From Luteimonas sp. FCS-9 (GTDB lineage Bacteria > Pseudomonadota > Gammaproteobacteria > Xanthomonadales > Xanthomonadaceae): a stretch of DNA of 64,000 bases. Shown here piece by piece: positions 7,318-17,736 of the stretch; position 1 is the stretch's first letter; every line of letters begins with the position of its first letter. The stretch spans positions 62,001-126,000 of the forward strand of contig NZ_LASZ01000002.1 of assembly GCF_001014645.1 (NCBI RefSeq), in the 5' to 3' direction. The position numbers and the translations under genes are program-made. The notes under the pieces were generated by a model, which saw only the letters and a program-made list of their open reading frames with translations, was not told the origin of the DNA and did no database searches.

Positions 7318-8762
7318 GCGGCCACCGCCTCGAATCCGTCCTGCACCAGCCGCTGCACGGTCGCGCCGATGTCGCCGGCGCCCATCATCAGCAGCAGGTC
7401 GCCGTCGCGCAGCACGTCCGGCAGCACGTCGACCAGGTCATCGGCGGCGTTGACGACGACCGGCTCGATGCGGCCGCGCGCGCGGATCGCGCGCGCCAGC
7501 GTCTTGGCGTCCGCCCCGGCGATCGGCGTCTCGCCGGCCGGATAGACCTCGGTCAGCACCAGTGCGTCGACATCCGACAGCACGCCGGCGAAATCGTCGA
7601 ACAGCGCGCGGGTCCGGCTGTAGCGATGGGGCTGGAACGCGACCACGAGCCGCCGGTCTTCCCAGCCGCCGCGCGCGGCGGCGAACACCGCGGCCAGCTC
7701 GCGCGGGTGGTGGCCGTAGTCGTCGACCAGCTGCACCCGGGCGCCGGTCGGCGTGACCAGCTCGCCGAGCAGGTTGAACCGGCGGCCGATGCCCTCGAAG
7801 CGGCCGAGCGCGGCGACGATCGCCTCGGGTGCGACGCCGAGCTGCCAGCCCACCGCGGCCGCGGCCAGCGCATTGAGCACGTTGTGGCGGCCGGGCAGCG
7901 CCAGCCGGGCCTCGACGCGCACGTTCTCGGGCAGGCACAGCGTGAACTGCATCGACGCGCCGTCCTGGCGGACGTTCTCGGCGCGTACGTCCGCCTCGTC
8001 CGACAGGCCGTAGGTCATCATGTGCCGCGGCACGCTCTGCGCGAGCTTGGCGACTTCCGGATCGTCGATGCACAGCACCGACAGCCCGTAGAACGGCAGC
8101 CGGTGCAGGAACTCGGTGAACGCGTCCTGGACACGCGCGAAGTCGCCGCCGTAGTTCTCCAGGTGGTCGGCGTCGATGTTGGTGACGATCGCGACCAGCG
8201 GATTGAGCCGCAGGAAGCTGCCGTCGCTCTCGTCGGCCTCGGCGACCAGCCAGTCGCCGCTGCCCAGGCGGGCGTTGGCGCCCGCGGCGAGCAACTGCCC
8301 GCCGACGACGAACGTCGGGTCCAGGCCGCCCTCGGCGAGCACGCTGGCGGTCAGCGACGTCGTCGTGGTCTTGCCGTGGGTGCCGGCGACTGCGATGCCG
8401 CGGCGGAAGCGCATCAGTTCGGCGAGCATCTCGGCGCGCGGCACGATCGGGATGCGCTGCGCGCGTGCCTCCATCAGCTCGGGGTTGTCGGCGCGGATCG
8501 CGCTCGAGACCACGATGCAGTCGGTGCCCAGCACGTTGGCCGCCGCGTGCCCGCGGTGCACGGTCGCGCCCAGGCGGGCGAGCCGCCGGGTGGCCGCGCT
8601 GTCGGCGGTATCCGAGCCCGAGACCTTGTAGCCCAGCGTCACCAGCACCTCTGCGATGCCGCTCATGCCGGTGCCGCCGATGCCGACGAAGTGGACGCGC
8701 GAGAAGACCTTCGCGAAGTCCTCCTTCGACAGGCCGCGGGTCTGGTGCAGGCGACGGATCAT
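7314..8762 (-). CDS. murC: UDP-N-acetylmuramate--L-alanine ligase MurC
   Basis: 482 residues, adding L-alanine to UDP-MurNAc in the cytosol. The N-terminal domain opens with [18 protein letters not shown], the central domain has the P-loop [11 protein letters not shown] (about residues 118-128), and the Mur ligase central and C-terminal domains follow ([21 protein letters not shown]). The ATG at 8762 gives [10 protein letters not shown] and overlaps the ftsW stop. The frame stays open far upstream inside ftsW, but that is out of frame with FtsW and not real. It is followed by ddlB with a 4-bp overlap. In most relatives murG lies between ftsW and murC; here it is absent. Confidence 0.97.
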   Translation of the reverse strand: MIRRLHQTRGLSKEDFAKVFSRVHFVGIGGTGMSGIAEVLVTLGYKVSGSDTADSAATRRLARLGATVHRGHAAANVLGTDCIVVSSAIRADNPELMEARAQRIPIVPRAEMLAELMRFRRGIAVAGTHGKTTTTSLTASVLAEGGLDPTFVVGGQLLAAGANARLGSGDWLVAEADESDGSFLRLNPLVAIVTNIDADHLENYGGDFARVQDAFTEFLHRLPFYGLSVLCIDDPEVAKLAQSVPRHMMTYGLSDEADVRAENVRQDGASMQFTLCLPENVRVEARLALPGRHNVLNALAAAAVGWQLGVAPEAIVAALGRFEGIGRRFNLLGELVTPTGARVQLVDDYGHHPRELAAVFAAARGGWEDRRLVVAFQPHRYSRTRALFDDFAGVLSDVDALVLTEVYPAGETPIAGADAKTLARAIRARGRIEPVVVNAADDLVDVLPDVLRDGDLLLMMGAGDIGATVQRLVQDGFEAVAA

Positions 8763-10105
8763 GCGTGGCTCCTGCCGCCGAAGCTCGGCTCGACGCGCTG
8801 GCGCAGGCGGCTGGTGCCGCGCGTCGCGGTCGCCGGCGGCACGGGCAGCGGCGGTTGGGTGGTGGGCGGCATCGGGCCGGCCGGTGCCGGCGCAGGCGCG
8901 ACGGCATCGCCGCGCAGCCGGGCGACCTGGCGCTGGGCGCGGTCGAGTTCGTAGGACACGCGCAGCAGCAGGCCGAACGCCACGCAGGTCATCATCACGC
9001 TGGAACCGCCCGAGGACACCAGCGGCAGCGTCAGGCCCTTGGTCGGCAGCAGGCCGAGGTTCACGCCGATCGAGACCAGGCTCTGCAGCCCGACCATCAG
9101 CGCCACGCCGAACGCGCAGTAGCCGGCGAAGTGGCGGCGCATCTCCACGCATTTCAGGCCGATCCACAGCGCGCGCCCGACCAGCGCGACGAACAGGCCG
9201 ACCACCAGGCACACGCCCAGGAATCCCAGCTCCTCGGCCAGCACCGAGAAGATGAAGTCGGTGTGCGCCTCGGGCAGGTAGGACAGTTTCTGCACCGATG
9301 CGCCCAGGCCGACGCCCGAGAATTCGCCGCGGCCGACCGCCATCAACGCGTTGCTGAGCTGGTAGCCGGCGCCGAGCTGGTCTTCCCAGGGGTTCATGAA
9401 CGAGGTGATGCGGCGCAGCCGATAGGGCTCCATGACCGCGACCGCGACCACGGCCGGCAGCAGCAGCAGCACCGGCAGCATCATGCGCTTGAGGTGGCCG
9501 CCGCCGAGCACCAGCATGCCGGCGGTCACGCCGAGCAGCAGCATCGACGAGCCGAAGTCGGGCTGCAGCAGCAGCAGCACCACCAGCACCACGGCCACGC
9601 CGATCGGCTTGAGCATCGCGCCCCACGTGGCGTTGACCTCGTCGCGGAAGCGCACCAGGTAGCTGGCCAGCCAGACGATGTAGATGACCTTGACCGCCTC
9701 GACGACCTGGAAGTTGGAGATGCCCAGCCAGATCCAGCGGTGCGCGCCGTTGACCGAACGCCCCAGGCCCGGCACGAACACCAGCAGCAGCAGTCCCACG
9801 CAGCCCAGCAGCACGAAGCGGTCGTACTTCTCGATCGTCCTCAGTTCGCTGCGCAGCACCGCGGTGGCCAGTCCCAGGCCCAGCGCGATGAACATGAAGT
9901 GGCGGCTGAGGAAGTAGTAGCGGCCGACCCCGAGGTCCTCGCCCACGGCGATCGAGCTCGACGCGACCATGATCACGCCCAGCGTCGCGATCGCGACCAT
10001 GATCCCCACCAGCCACGGGTCGAAGCGGCCGTGGATCTCGTCGAGCCGGGTCGCCTGGCGGGCGCCGGCGCCATCGTGGGTCGCGGTGTCGTGGGCGCGG
10101 GCCAT
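8759..10105 (-). CDS. ftsW: septal peptidoglycan polymerase FtsW (SEDS family)
   Basis: 448 residues with about ten membrane segments and the SEDS signatures (LLQPDFGSSMLL, the FIFSVLAEELGFLG region, and the LPTKGLTLPLVSSGGSS loop near the C-terminus). It polymerises glycan strands from lipid II with its partner FtsI. The N-terminal ~30 residues are cytosolic. The C-terminus has a Pro-rich cytoplasmic tail of about 50 residues, longer than usual. The start ATG ([10 protein letters not shown]) shares one base with the mraY stop (TGATG). The stop overlaps the murC start directly, leaving no room for murG. Confidence 0.96.
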   Translation of the reverse strand: MARAHDTATHDGAGARQATRLDEIHGRFDPWLVGIMVAIATLGVIMVASSSIAVGEDLGVGRYYFLSRHFMFIALGLGLATAVLRSELRTIEKYDRFVLLGCVGLLLLVFVPGLGRSVNGAHRWIWLGISNFQVVEAVKVIYIVWLASYLVRFRDEVNATWGAMLKPIGVAVVLVVLLLLQPDFGSSMLLLGVTAGMLVLGGGHLKRMMLPVLLLLPAVVAVAVMEPYRLRRITSFMNPWEDQLGAGYQLSNALMAVGRGEFSGVGLGASVQKLSYLPEAHTDFIFSVLAEELGFLGVCLVVGLFVALVGRALWIGLKCVEMRRHFAGYCAFGVALMVGLQSLVSIGVNLGLLPTKGLTLPLVSSGGSSVMMTCVAFGLLLRVSYELDRAQRQVARLRGDAVAPAPAPAGPMPPTTQPPLPVPPATATRGTSRLRQRVEPSFGGRSHA

Positions 10106-11190
10106 CAGCGCACCTTCAACGTGGCGAGGCCGACGAGGACCAGGATCACCGAGATGATCCAGAAGCGCACGATCACGCGCGGCTCGGGCCAGCCCTTGAG
10201 CTCGAAGTGGTGGTGGATCGGCGCCATGCGGAACACGCGCTTGCCGGTGAGCTTGAAGCTCGCCACCTGGATCATCACCGACAGCGTCTCGATGACGAAG
10301 ATGCCGCCCATGATCACCAGCACCAGCTCCTGGCGCACGATGACCGCCATCGTGCCGAGCACCGCGCCGAGCGCGAGCGCGCCGATATCGCCCATGAACA
10401 CCATGGCCGGGTAGGTGTTGAACCACAGGAAGCCCAGGCCCGCGCCGGCGATGGCCGCGCAGATGATCACCAACTCGCCCGCGCCGGGCACCTGGGGGAT
10501 CTGCAGGTAGTTGGAGAACACCGCGTTGCCCGAGGCGTAGGCGAACACGCCCAGGCCGCAGGCCACCAGCACGGTCGGCATGATCGCCAGTCCGTCGAGG
10601 CCGTCGGTGAGGTTGACCGCGTTGGAGAAGCCGACGATCCAGAAGTACGCGATCGCCACGAAGCTGATGCCCGCCAGCGGCAACGCGATCGACTTGAACA
10701 GCGGCAGGTAGAACGTGGTCGCGGCCGGCACGTCCGCGTACAGATACAGGTACAGGCCGGCCGCCAGGCCGAACACCGACTGCAGCAGGTACTTCCAGCG
10801 GGATTTGAGGCCGTTGGGATCGCGGTGCACGATCTTGATCCAGTCGTCGTACCAGCCGATCGCGCCGAAGGCGACCATCACCCCCATCACCAGCCACACG
10901 TACTTGTTGCGCAGGTCGCCCCACAGCAGCACCGCCGCCAGCACGGTGATCAGGATCAGCGCCCCGCCCATCGTCGGCGTGCCGGCCTTGGAGAAATGCG
11001 TCTGCGGACCGTCCTGGCGGATCGGCTGGCCACCCTTGTACTGCGCCAGCTTGCGGATCACCGCCGGGCCCAGCCACAGCGACAGCGACAGCGAGGTCAG
11101 CGCCGCCAGGATGCCGCGGAAGGTGAGGTATTCGAACAGACCGAAGAAGTCCTCGAACCCCTGCAGCCAGCGGGCGAGTTCAAGCAGCAT
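10105..11190 (-). CDS. mraY: phospho-N-acetylmuramoyl-pentapeptide transferase MraY
   Basis: A 361-residue membrane enzyme making lipid I from UDP-MurNAc-pentapeptide and undecaprenyl phosphate. Ten hydrophobic segments are visible. Signatures include KAGTPTMGG (about residues 67-75), the Asp-rich [13 protein letters not shown], the [13 protein letters not shown] loop, and [13 protein letters not shown] with the catalytic histidine cluster near the end. The length equals the E. coli enzyme. It overlaps murF by 11 bp and touches ftsW, so it belongs to one transcription unit. No murD follows it, unlike in E. coli. Confidence 0.98.
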   Translation of the reverse strand: MLLELARWLQGFEDFFGLFEYLTFRGILAALTSLSLSLWLGPAVIRKLAQYKGGQPIRQDGPQTHFSKAGTPTMGGALILITVLAAVLLWGDLRNKYVWLVMGVMVAFGAIGWYDDWIKIVHRDPNGLKSRWKYLLQSVFGLAAGLYLYLYADVPAATTFYLPLFKSIALPLAGISFVAIAYFWIVGFSNAVNLTDGLDGLAIMPTVLVACGLGVFAYASGNAVFSNYLQIPQVPGAGELVIICAAIAGAGLGFLWFNTYPAMVFMGDIGALALGAVLGTMAVIVRQELVLVIMGGIFVIETLSVMIQVASFKLTGKRVFRMAPIHHHFELKGWPEPRVIVRFWIISVILVLVGLATLKVR

Positions 11191-12589
11191 CGTGGGTTCC
11201 TTGCGCGTCGAGCAGCGCGGCGACCGTCCGGTCCATCGCGCTGCCCCGCGATCCCTTGACCAGGACCGTGACGGGGGGTTGGGGATTGGTGCGCGGGTCC
11301 GCCGCCTCCATGTCGCGGACGAGGGCCGCCGCGAGGGCGGCGTGGGATTCGAAGTGGCGGGCGCCGTCGCCGAAGGCGGCCACCGCCTCCGCGCTCAGCG
11401 GGCCCAGCGCATAGAGCCGGGCGATGCCGGCCGCCCTGGCGCGCGCGCCGGCCTGGGCGTGCATCGCCGCGCCGTCGGCGCCGAGCTCGCGCATGTCGCC
11501 GAGCACCAGCCAGCGCTCGCCCTTCGCGACCGCCAGCGTGTCGATCGCGGCGTGCAGCGAGCCGGGGTTGGCGTTGTAGCTGTCGTCCACCAGCGTCGCC
11601 CCGCCGGCCAGGCGGTGGCGGGCCAGCCGGCCCTGGACCGCCTCGGCGGCCGCCAGCGCGTCGGCGATCGTCGCCAGCGGCACGCCGGCGGCCAGCGCGA
11701 TCGACGCGGCGGCCAGCGCGTTGCGCACGTTGTGGCGGCCGGCCAGCGGCAGCGCGAGCTCGACCTCGCCGGCCGGGGTCGCCAGCACGAAGCGCGTGCC
11801 CGTTTCGTCCGGGCGAAGGTCGCGGGCGGCCACGTCGGCGGTGGCGTCGATGCCGAAACGCAGCAGGCGGCGGCCGTGCGCGCGCTGCGCGAAATACGGC
11901 GCGAACGCGTCGTCGGCGTTGATCACCGCGGTGCCGTCGGCCGGCAGCGCGTCGTAGACCGCGGCCTTGGTGTCGGCGATGCCCAGTAGGCTGCCCATGC
12001 GCTCCATGTGCGCCGGCGCGACGTTGTTGACCAGCGCGATGCGCGGACGCGCGATCGCGGTCAGATAGGCGATGTCGCCCGGCTTGCCGGCCCCCATCTC
12101 GTAGACGGCGAACGCCGCGTCCTCGGGCGCGTCGAGGATCGACAACGGCAGGCCGATCTCGTTGTTGAGGTTGCCGGGGTTGAAGCAGGTCGCGGCATGC
12201 CGGGCGAGGATCGCCGCGGCCAGCTGCTTGACGCTGGTCTTGCCGTTGCTGCCGGTGATCGCGACCACCTGCGCGGGGCGCGCGCGCTGGACCGCCCCGG
12301 CCAGGGCGCCCAGCGCGGCCTGCGGATCGGCGACGACGACCTGCGGCAGCGCCACGTCCAGGGGCCGGGCGACGAGCGCGGCGCGCACGCCCAGCTCGGC
12401 GGCGCGCGCAACGTGCGCATGGCCGTCGAAATTGTCGCCGCGCAGCGCGACGAACAGCTGCGCGCGCGGGTCTTCGGCGTCGATCCGGCGGGTGTCGGTC
12501 ACGACGGCCTCGATAAGCGGCGCGCCGTCGGCGCCGTGCAGGCGGCCATTGACGAAGCCGGCGATGCGGGCGAGCGACAGCGGCGTCAT
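11180..12589 (-). CDS. murF: UDP-MurNAc-tripeptide--D-alanyl-D-alanine ligase MurF
   Basis: 469 residues; joins D-Ala-D-Ala to the UDP-MurNAc tripeptide. It has the P-loop [12 protein letters not shown] (about residues 109-120), the NNEIGLPL and [11 protein letters not shown] motifs of the central domain, and [11 protein letters not shown] at the start of the C-terminal domain. The start is coupled to the end of murE (4-bp overlap). Near the C-terminus a short NPQPPV segment is encoded by a GGGGATTGG-like stretch (about 11276-11289) resembling the local repeat family, but it is too short to call an insertion. Confidence 0.97.
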   Translation of the reverse strand: MTPLSLARIAGFVNGRLHGADGAPLIEAVVTDTRRIDAEDPRAQLFVALRGDNFDGHAHVARAAELGVRAALVARPLDVALPQVVVADPQAALGALAGAVQRARPAQVVAITGSNGKTSVKQLAAAILARHAATCFNPGNLNNEIGLPLSILDAPEDAAFAVYEMGAGKPGDIAYLTAIARPRIALVNNVAPAHMERMGSLLGIADTKAAVYDALPADGTAVINADDAFAPYFAQRAHGRRLLRFGIDATADVAARDLRPDETGTRFVLATPAGEVELALPLAGRHNVRNALAAASIALAAGVPLATIADALAAAEAVQGRLARHRLAGGATLVDDSYNANPGSLHAAIDTLAVAKGERWLVLGDMRELGADGAAMHAQAGARARAAGIARLYALGPLSAEAVAAFGDGARHFESHAALAAALVRDMEAADPRTNPQPPVTVLVKGSRGSAMDRTVAALLDAQGTHDAA

Positions 12590-14100
12590 CGGGCGTCCTC
12601 CGCGCCGGCCGGGGCGTCGCCGTGCGGCCCGCGCGCGGCCAGCGCCGCCTGCGCGACCAGCCGGTCGTCGAACGGATGCTGCACGCCGTCGATCTCCTGG
12701 TAGGGCTCGTGGCCCTTGCCGGCGACCAGCACGATGTCGCCCGGCGCGGCTTCGGCGATCGCCTGCGCGATGGCGCGGCCGCGGTCACGCTCCACGCGGA
12801 CGGCGTCAGGCTGCGCGAAGCCGGCGACGATGTCGGCGACGATCGCATCGCCGTTCTCGCGGCGCGGATTGTCGTCGGTGACGATCACCCGGTCGGCGTG
12901 CGCCTCGGCAATCGCCGCCATCTGCGCGCGCTTGCCGGTGTCGCGCTCGCCGCCGCAGCCGAACACGCAGGTCAGCCGGCCGCGCAGGTGGCCCCGCAGC
13001 GACTGCAGCGCCTGCTGCAGCGGGTCGGGCTTGTGCGAGTAGTCGACGACGACCAGCGGCTGCGCCTGCCCGCCGCCGAAGCGGTTCATGCGGCCGGCGA
13101 TCGGCTGCAATGCGCCGAGCGTGCGCACGATCTGCGCCGGCGCTTGGCCGAGCGCGGCGAGCACGCCGGCCACGACGAGCAGGTTGTCGACGTTGAAGCG
13201 GCCCAGCAGCGGCGAGCGCACCGGCAGCCGTTCGCCGCCGATGTGCAGAGAGAACGCGATGCCGTCGGCATCGAGCGCGACGTCGTGCGCGGCGATGTCG
13301 GCCTCGGCGGCAGCTGCGGCGCTGACGCGGATCGCGCGCACCCCGGCCTCGAGGCGCGCGGGCAGCGTGGCGCCGAACGCGTCGTCGACGTTGATCACCG
13401 CGGCCTGCAGGCCGGGGCGCGCGAACAGCTTCGCCTTGGCCGCGCCGTAGCCGGCCATGTCGCCGTGGTAGTCGAGGTGGTCGCGGGTGAGGTTGGTGAA
13501 CACCGCGACGTCGAAGTGCACCGCGTCGACGCGGCCCTGGTCGAGCGCGTGCGAGCTGACCTCCATCGCCACCGCGCGCGCGCCATCGTCGCGCAGCTGC
13601 GCGAGCAGCGCGTGGGTCTGCAGCACCAGCGGTGTCGTGAAGCCGGTCGGCTCGACCGCACCGTGCAGGCCGGCGCCGAGCGTGCCGATCGTGCCGGCGC
13701 GCGTGCCCGAGGCCTCCAGCGCCTGCGCCAGCAACTGCACAGTCGAGGTCTTGCCGCTGGTGCCGGTGACGCCGACCATCGTCATCGCACGCGAGGGCGC
13801 GCCGTGGAAGGCGTCGGCCATCGCGCCCATGCGATCGCGCAGGCCCGCCACCGCGATCGCGTCGGCGGGCAGCGTTTCGATCTCGGCCGGGACCGGCGGC
13901 TCGAACAGCACCGCGCTGGCACCGGCGGCCTTGGCCCGGGCGGCGAAATGCAGGCCGTGCGTGCCGAAACCGCCGATCGCGACGAACGCATCGCCCGGGC
14001 GCAGCGCGCGGCTGTCCTGCACCAGGCCGGTGATCACGGTATCGGCCGGCACCGCGGCGACGTCGGGCAGCAGCTCGGACAGGGCCATCGCGCGGCTCAT
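12586..14100 (-). CDS. murE: UDP-MurNAc-L-alanyl-D-glutamate--2,6-diaminopimelate ligase MurE
   Basis: 504 residues. Key motifs are the P-loop [20 protein letters not shown] for UDP binding, [22 protein letters not shown] and the C-terminal DNPRRENGD. The DNPR motif marks enzymes that add meso-diaminopimelate rather than lysine, as expected for a Gram-negative. The ATG at 14100 overlaps the ftsI stop (ATGA) and is preferred over an internal ATG at 14088. It shares its 3' overlap with murF. Substrate naming follows the usual pathway; in Xanthomonads the glutamate at position 2 may first be added as L-Glu (MurD2/MurL route). Confidence 0.96.
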   Translation of the reverse strand: MSRAMALSELLPDVAAVPADTVITGLVQDSRALRPGDAFVAIGGFGTHGLHFAARAKAAGASAVLFEPPVPAEIETLPADAIAVAGLRDRMGAMADAFHGAPSRAMTMVGVTGTSGKTSTVQLLAQALEASGTRAGTIGTLGAGLHGAVEPTGFTTPLVLQTHALLAQLRDDGARAVAMEVSSHALDQGRVDAVHFDVAVFTNLTRDHLDYHGDMAGYGAAKAKLFARPGLQAAVINVDDAFGATLPARLEAGVRAIRVSAAAAAEADIAAHDVALDADGIAFSLHIGGERLPVRSPLLGRFNVDNLLVVAGVLAALGQAPAQIVRTLGALQPIAGRMNRFGGGQAQPLVVVDYSHKPDPLQQALQSLRGHLRGRLTCVFGCGGERDTGKRAQMAAIAEAHADRVIVTDDNPRRENGDAIVADIVAGFAQPDAVRVERDRGRAIAQAIAEAAPGDIVLVAGKGHEPYQEIDGVQHPFDDRLVAQAALAARGPHGDAPAGAEDAR

Positions 14101-15938
14101 CGCGGCGCTCCCGTGGCGGCCGGCACGCTCGCCGCGCCCGGCGCCGCCGGCGCACGACCCTGCTGGCGGGCGAGCTTGGCCTCGTTGGCCGCCTGCGCGG
14201 CCAGCCAGGTCTCGATGTCGTCGGGCGGCACGTCCATCAGGCGCAGTGCGCCGTCCATGACCCGCTGGAACACCGGCGCGGACACGTAGCCGCCGCCATA
14301 GGTGGACCCGCCCTTGGACGTGTCCGGATCGTCGATGACCACGGCCATCGCGAAGCGCGGATCGTTCACCGGCACCAGCCCGGCGAAGAACGCGAAGTAG
14401 CGGCGCGCGTAGCCGCCACCGCTGGCCTTGCGGGCGGTGCCCGACTTGCCGGCGACGTGGTAGCCCAGGATCGCCGCGCGCGTGCCGGTGCCGCCGGGTT
14501 CGGTCACGGTCTGCATCATCCGCACGACCTCGTCGGCGACCTTCGCCGACAGCACCTGGCGCGGCTCGCCGGTGTTGCCCTTGACGAACGTCGGCGGCAG
14601 CGCGCGACCGTGGTTGCCGAGCGTGGCGTAGGCGTGCGCGATCTGCATCGGCGTGACCGACATGCCGTAGCCGTAGGACATCACCTGCTTGTCGGTGCCC
14701 GACCACCGTGACGGATCGGGCAGCAGGCCCGCCGCTTCGCCGGGGAAGCCGCTGCCGGTGCTGCGGCCGTAGCCCATGTTGCGGATGAAGTCGTAGAAGT
14801 AGCGGTCGTCGAGCTTGTGCACGATCATCGACGAGCCCACGTTCGAGCTCTTGGTGATGATGCCGGTGGTGTCGAGCACGCCGTAGTTGCGGAAATCGCT
14901 GGTCTTGAACCGCCCGTTCGCGATCCAGCCCGGGCTGGTGTTGAACGTGGTGGTCGGCGTGATCACGCCCTTCTCCAGCGCGGCCGCCACGGTGATCGGC
15001 TTCATCGTCGAGCCCGGCTCGAGCAGGTCGGTCACCGCACGGTTGCGGTGCGCATCGCGGTTCTCGCCGGTCACGCGGTTGTTGTTGTAGGTCGGCAGGT
15101 TGGCCATCGCCAGCACCTCGCCGGTCGCCACCTCCAGCACCACGATCGACCCGGCGGCGGCGCCGGTCTCCTCGATCGCGCGACGCAGCTCGCGATGCGC
15201 GAGGAACTGGATGCGGCGGTCGATGCTCAGCACCAGGTCCTTGCCCGGCTCGGCGGCACGGACCAGGTTCACGTGCTCGACAATGCGGCCGTGCCGGTCG
15301 CGGATCACGTTCTGCGCGCCCGGCTTGCCGGCCAGCCAGTCGTCGAACGCCAGCTCGATGCCTTCCTGCCCGCGGTCGTCGATGTTGGTGAAGCCCAGCA
15401 CGTGCGAGACCGCCTCGCCCTGCGGGTAGAAGCGGCGGTACTCGCGCTGCGAGAACACCCCCGGCACGCCGAGGTCGAGCACGCGCTTGGCCACGACCGG
15501 GCTGATCCGGCGGTGGCGCGGGATGTACATGAACTCCTTGTCGGCGCGTTGCGAGACCGCACGCGCGAGCTCGTCGAGCGACAGCCCGGTCGCCTGCGCC
15601 AGCTCGGGCAGCCGGTCGGGGTGCTTGCTCAACTCCTGCGGGTTCGCCCACAGCGATTCGACCGGCGAGGAGATCGCCAGCGGCTCGCCGTTGCGGTCGG
15701 TGATCATGCCGCGCGAGGCCGGGATCGGCACCTCGCGGCGGAAGCGCGCGTCGGCCTTCTGCTGGTAGAACGCGTTGTCGATCAGCTGCAGGTCGACCGC
15801 CCGGCCGACCAGCGCCACCGCGCCCAGGCCCAGCGCGCCGCCGACCAGCATCAGGCGCAGGCGCAGGTCGAACTGCGCGCGCTTGCGCGGCTTCTTGGCG
15901 TGGCCGTCGCCGGCCTTGATGAACCTGCCGAGCTTCAT
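14097..15938 (-). CDS. ftsI: septal penicillin-binding protein 3, FtsI
   Basis: 613 residues, a class B PBP that cross-links septal peptidoglycan together with FtsW. A basic cytoplasmic start precedes one membrane helix (about 28-50); the pedestal domain follows, then the transpeptidase domain with STMK (Ser310 nucleophile, Lys313), SSN (364-366) and KSGT (498-501), all intact. The C-terminal ~35 residues are Ala/Pro-rich. The chosen ATG ([11 protein letters not shown]) overlaps the ftsL stop. Length is typical for Xanthomonad FtsI. Confidence 0.97.
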   Translation of the reverse strand: MKLGRFIKAGDGHAKKPRKRAQFDLRLRLMLVGGALGLGAVALVGRAVDLQLIDNAFYQQKADARFRREVPIPASRGMITDRNGEPLAISSPVESLWANPQELSKHPDRLPELAQATGLSLDELARAVSQRADKEFMYIPRHRRISPVVAKRVLDLGVPGVFSQREYRRFYPQGEAVSHVLGFTNIDDRGQEGIELAFDDWLAGKPGAQNVIRDRHGRIVEHVNLVRAAEPGKDLVLSIDRRIQFLAHRELRRAIEETGAAAGSIVVLEVATGEVLAMANLPTYNNNRVTGENRDAHRNRAVTDLLEPGSTMKPITVAAALEKGVITPTTTFNTSPGWIANGRFKTSDFRNYGVLDTTGIITKSSNVGSSMIVHKLDDRYFYDFIRNMGYGRSTGSGFPGEAAGLLPDPSRWSGTDKQVMSYGYGMSVTPMQIAHAYATLGNHGRALPPTFVKGNTGEPRQVLSAKVADEVVRMMQTVTEPGGTGTRAAILGYHVAGKSGTARKASGGGYARRYFAFFAGLVPVNDPRFAMAVVIDDPDTSKGGSTYGGGYVSAPVFQRVMDGALRLMDVPPDDIETWLAAQAANEAKLARQQGRAPAAPGAASVPAATGAPR

Positions 15939-16204
15939 GGCCGCACCACCACGATCTCGGCGGTCTCGGGGAAGCGCATGCCCAGGCGCTCGCGCGCGAC
16001 CTGGTCGACGCGGTTGCTCATCGCCCACGTCGCCTGCTCGAGCTGCAGGCGGCCGAAGTCGACGTTGAGCTCGTCGCGCGCGCGCTCGAGCCGGGTCAGC
16101 TGGATGTAGAGCTGGCGGTAGTCGTGGCGCGCGTGCACCACGCCGATCGCGGTGATCACGTTGGCGGCCAGCAGGATCGCGACGAAGAGATGGCGCAGCT
16201 TCAT
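15935..16204 (-). CDS. ftsL: cell division protein FtsL
   Basis: A small (89-residue) bitopic membrane protein: a 5-residue cytoplasmic start, one membrane helix (about 6-24) and a periplasmic coiled coil (about 28-75) with Leu/Arg/Glu heptads. It sits exactly between rsmH and ftsI with 4-bp overlaps on each side. FtsL forms a coiled-coil complex with FtsB and FtsQ that activates FtsWI. The identification rests on size, topology and position; the family has little sequence conservation. Confidence 0.93.
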   Translation of the reverse strand: MKLRHLFVAILLAANVITAIGVVHARHDYRQLYIQLTRLERARDELNVDFGRLQLEQATWAMSNRVDQVARERLGMRFPETAEIVVVRP

Positions 16205-17178
16205 GCGGCCTCCCCGTGCGCGGCCGGCAGTTTCTCGGCCACGCGCAGCACCGCGCTGCGCGCGCGCGGGTTGTCCCGCAACTCGGCCTCGTCGGCCTTG
16301 GTCGCATCGGCGACGATGCGCAGCGCCGGCACGAAGGCCTGCGCCTCGGGCAGGCGGCGGTTGCCGGCCGGCGCCTTGGCGTGGCGCGCGATGAAGCGCT
16401 TGACGATGCGGTCCTCGAGCGAGTGGAAGCTGATCACCGCCAGGCGCCCGCCCGGCGCGAGCGCATCGAGGGCGGCGTCCAGGCCCGCCTCGAGATCGGC
16501 CAGTTCGCGGTTGACGTGGATCCGGATCGCCTGGAACGACCGCGTCGCCGGGTGGGTCTCGCGCTGGCCGCGCTGCGGCTTGCCGCGCGGCACGTTCGCG
16601 GCGATGACGGCCGCCAGGTCGGCGGTGCGCTCGAACGGCGCCTGCGCGCGACGGGCGACGATCGCCCGCGCGATCCGCCGGCTCATGCGCTCCTCGCCGT
16701 AGGTCCACAGCACGTCGGCGATCTCCGCCTCGGCGGCATGCGCGAGCCACTGCGCGGCGCTCTCGTCCGCGTCCGGGTCCATGCGCATGTCCAGCGGGCC
16801 GTCCTTGCCGAAGCTGAAGCCGCGGTCGGCGACGTCGAGTTGCGGCGACGACACGCCCAGGTCGAACAGCACGCCGTCGAGCGGGGCCTGCGTCACGGCG
16901 TCCCAGTCGGACAGCGCAGCGAAGCTGCCGCGCCGGATCGACACGCGCACGTCGGCGCCGAAGCGCGCCTGGGCCACTGCGATCGCGTCGGGATCCTTGT
17001 CCATCAGCAGCAGTCGACCTCCGGGGCCAAGGCGTTCGAGGACGCCGCCGGCATGACCGCCGCGTCCGAACGTGCCGTCCAGGTACCGCCCGTCTTCACG
17101 TACGCGCAGGCCCTCGAGGACTTGCGCATACAACACCGGGAGGTGGCCGGACGGGGCATCCGCACCACCGCCCGTCAC
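16201..17178 (-). CDS. rsmH: 16S rRNA (cytosine-1402-N4)-methyltransferase RsmH
   Basis: A 325-residue SAM-dependent methyltransferase that N4-methylates C1402 in the 30S decoding centre. Motifs: [29 protein letters not shown] (SAM motif I), [28 protein letters not shown], and the C-terminal [14 protein letters not shown]. It is also called mraW and is the usual second gene of the dcw cluster. Its partner enzyme RsmI, which methylates the ribose of the same nucleotide, is encoded nearby at 19833-20690. Both junctions are 4-bp overlaps. Confidence 0.98.
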   Translation of the reverse strand: MTGGGADAPSGHLPVLYAQVLEGLRVREDGRYLDGTFGRGGHAGGVLERLGPGGRLLLMDKDPDAIAVAQARFGADVRVSIRRGSFAALSDWDAVTQAPLDGVLFDLGVSSPQLDVADRGFSFGKDGPLDMRMDPDADESAAQWLAHAAEAEIADVLWTYGEERMSRRIARAIVARRAQAPFERTADLAAVIAANVPRGKPQRGQRETHPATRSFQAIRIHVNRELADLEAGLDAALDALAPGGRLAVISFHSLEDRIVKRFIARHAKAPAGNRRLPEAQAFVPALRIVADATKADEAELRDNPRARSAVLRVAEKLPAAHGEAA

Positions 17179-17624
17179 AACTGCAGTCCGACCAGGTCGT
17201 CACCGTCCATGTCCGCGTCGCTGAGCGTCTGCCGGATCTGGGCCTGGTGCGCCTGCTCGCTCCAGAGTTCGAACTTGTCCCCCATGCCCACCAGCACCGC
17301 CTTGCGCTCGATGCCCACGGTGTTGCGCTGGCTGGCGGGGATGCCGATGCGACCGTTGCCGTCCGGCTCGACGACCATGGCCGCGCCGACCAGCTTGAGC
17401 TGGAGCGTGCGGTTGGTGGACCGGGTGCGCGGCAACGCGTTGATCTTGTCGCGGACGCCTTCCCACACCGCGTACGGGTAGAGATAGAGGCTGCCGGCGT
17501 CGAACGGGTTGTAGGTCAGCACCAGGCGGTTGTCGCACTCACGCGCGACGACGTCCCGATAGGCGGTCGGAATCGCCAGTCGGCCCTTGTCGTCGATGGT
17601 GATGGCGGTTTCGCCCTGGAACAC
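17175..17624 (-). CDS. mraZ: MraZ, transcriptional regulator of the division/cell-wall cluster
   Basis: 149 residues beginning at a GTG ([20 protein letters not shown] follows directly), which gives the family's normal length; no ATG fits. It contains two SpoVT/AbrB-like MraZ domains, each with a DxxGR core (DDKGRLAIP near residue 11, DGNGRIGIP near 85). MraZ forms rings and binds repeated TGGGN boxes upstream of its own gene, repressing the dcw operon in E. coli. Candidate boxes lie at about 17675-17700 just after a strong promoter. First gene of the operon. Confidence 0.95.
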   Translation of the reverse strand: MFQGETAITIDDKGRLAIPTAYRDVVARECDNRLVLTYNPFDAGSLYLYPYAVWEGVRDKINALPRTRSTNRTLQLKLVGAAMVVEPDGNGRIGIPASQRNTVGIERKAVLVGMGDKFELWSEQAHQAQIRQTLSDADMDGDDLVGLQL

Positions 17625-17674
17625 GTCCGTCCTACCCGGTGGCGCCCGTCTGCGGCGGGCTTGTGCGCTGGAAA

Positions 17675-17700
17675 ACCACCAAACTCCCGGTTTTCCCACG
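17675..17700 (-). promoter_or_regulatory. candidate MraZ operator boxes
   Basis: Just downstream of the promoter the minus strand reads GTGGGAAAAC, CGGGAGTTTG, GTGGTTTTCC, three G-rich units spaced about 9-10 bp. This resembles the TGGGN direct repeats (10-bp period) bound by MraZ in E. coli. Spacing and sequence are imperfect, so this is a suggestion only. Confidence 0.45.
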
Positions 17701-17707
17701 TGCCGCC

Positions 17708-17736
17708 ACCTTAGGAGCGCGCCCACGGGTTGTCAA
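17708..17736 (-). promoter_or_regulatory. sigma70 promoter of the dcw operon
   Basis: On the minus strand, a perfect -35 TTGACA (17731-17736) is separated by 17 bp from TAAGGT (17708-17713), a 4/6 match to TATAAT. The predicted start of transcription is near 17700, giving a leader of about 76 nt before the GTG of mraZ. It is the best promoter seen in the dcw region. Confidence 0.75.

Noticed and set aside
11270..11290. GGGATTC-type repeat insertion in murF
   Set aside because: Only about 15 bp of similarity and no paired arm; it could be chance.
12586..15651. A 1021-residue open frame covering murE and much of ftsI
   Set aside because: The ftsI part is in another frame with no FtsI motifs; murE proper starts at 14100.
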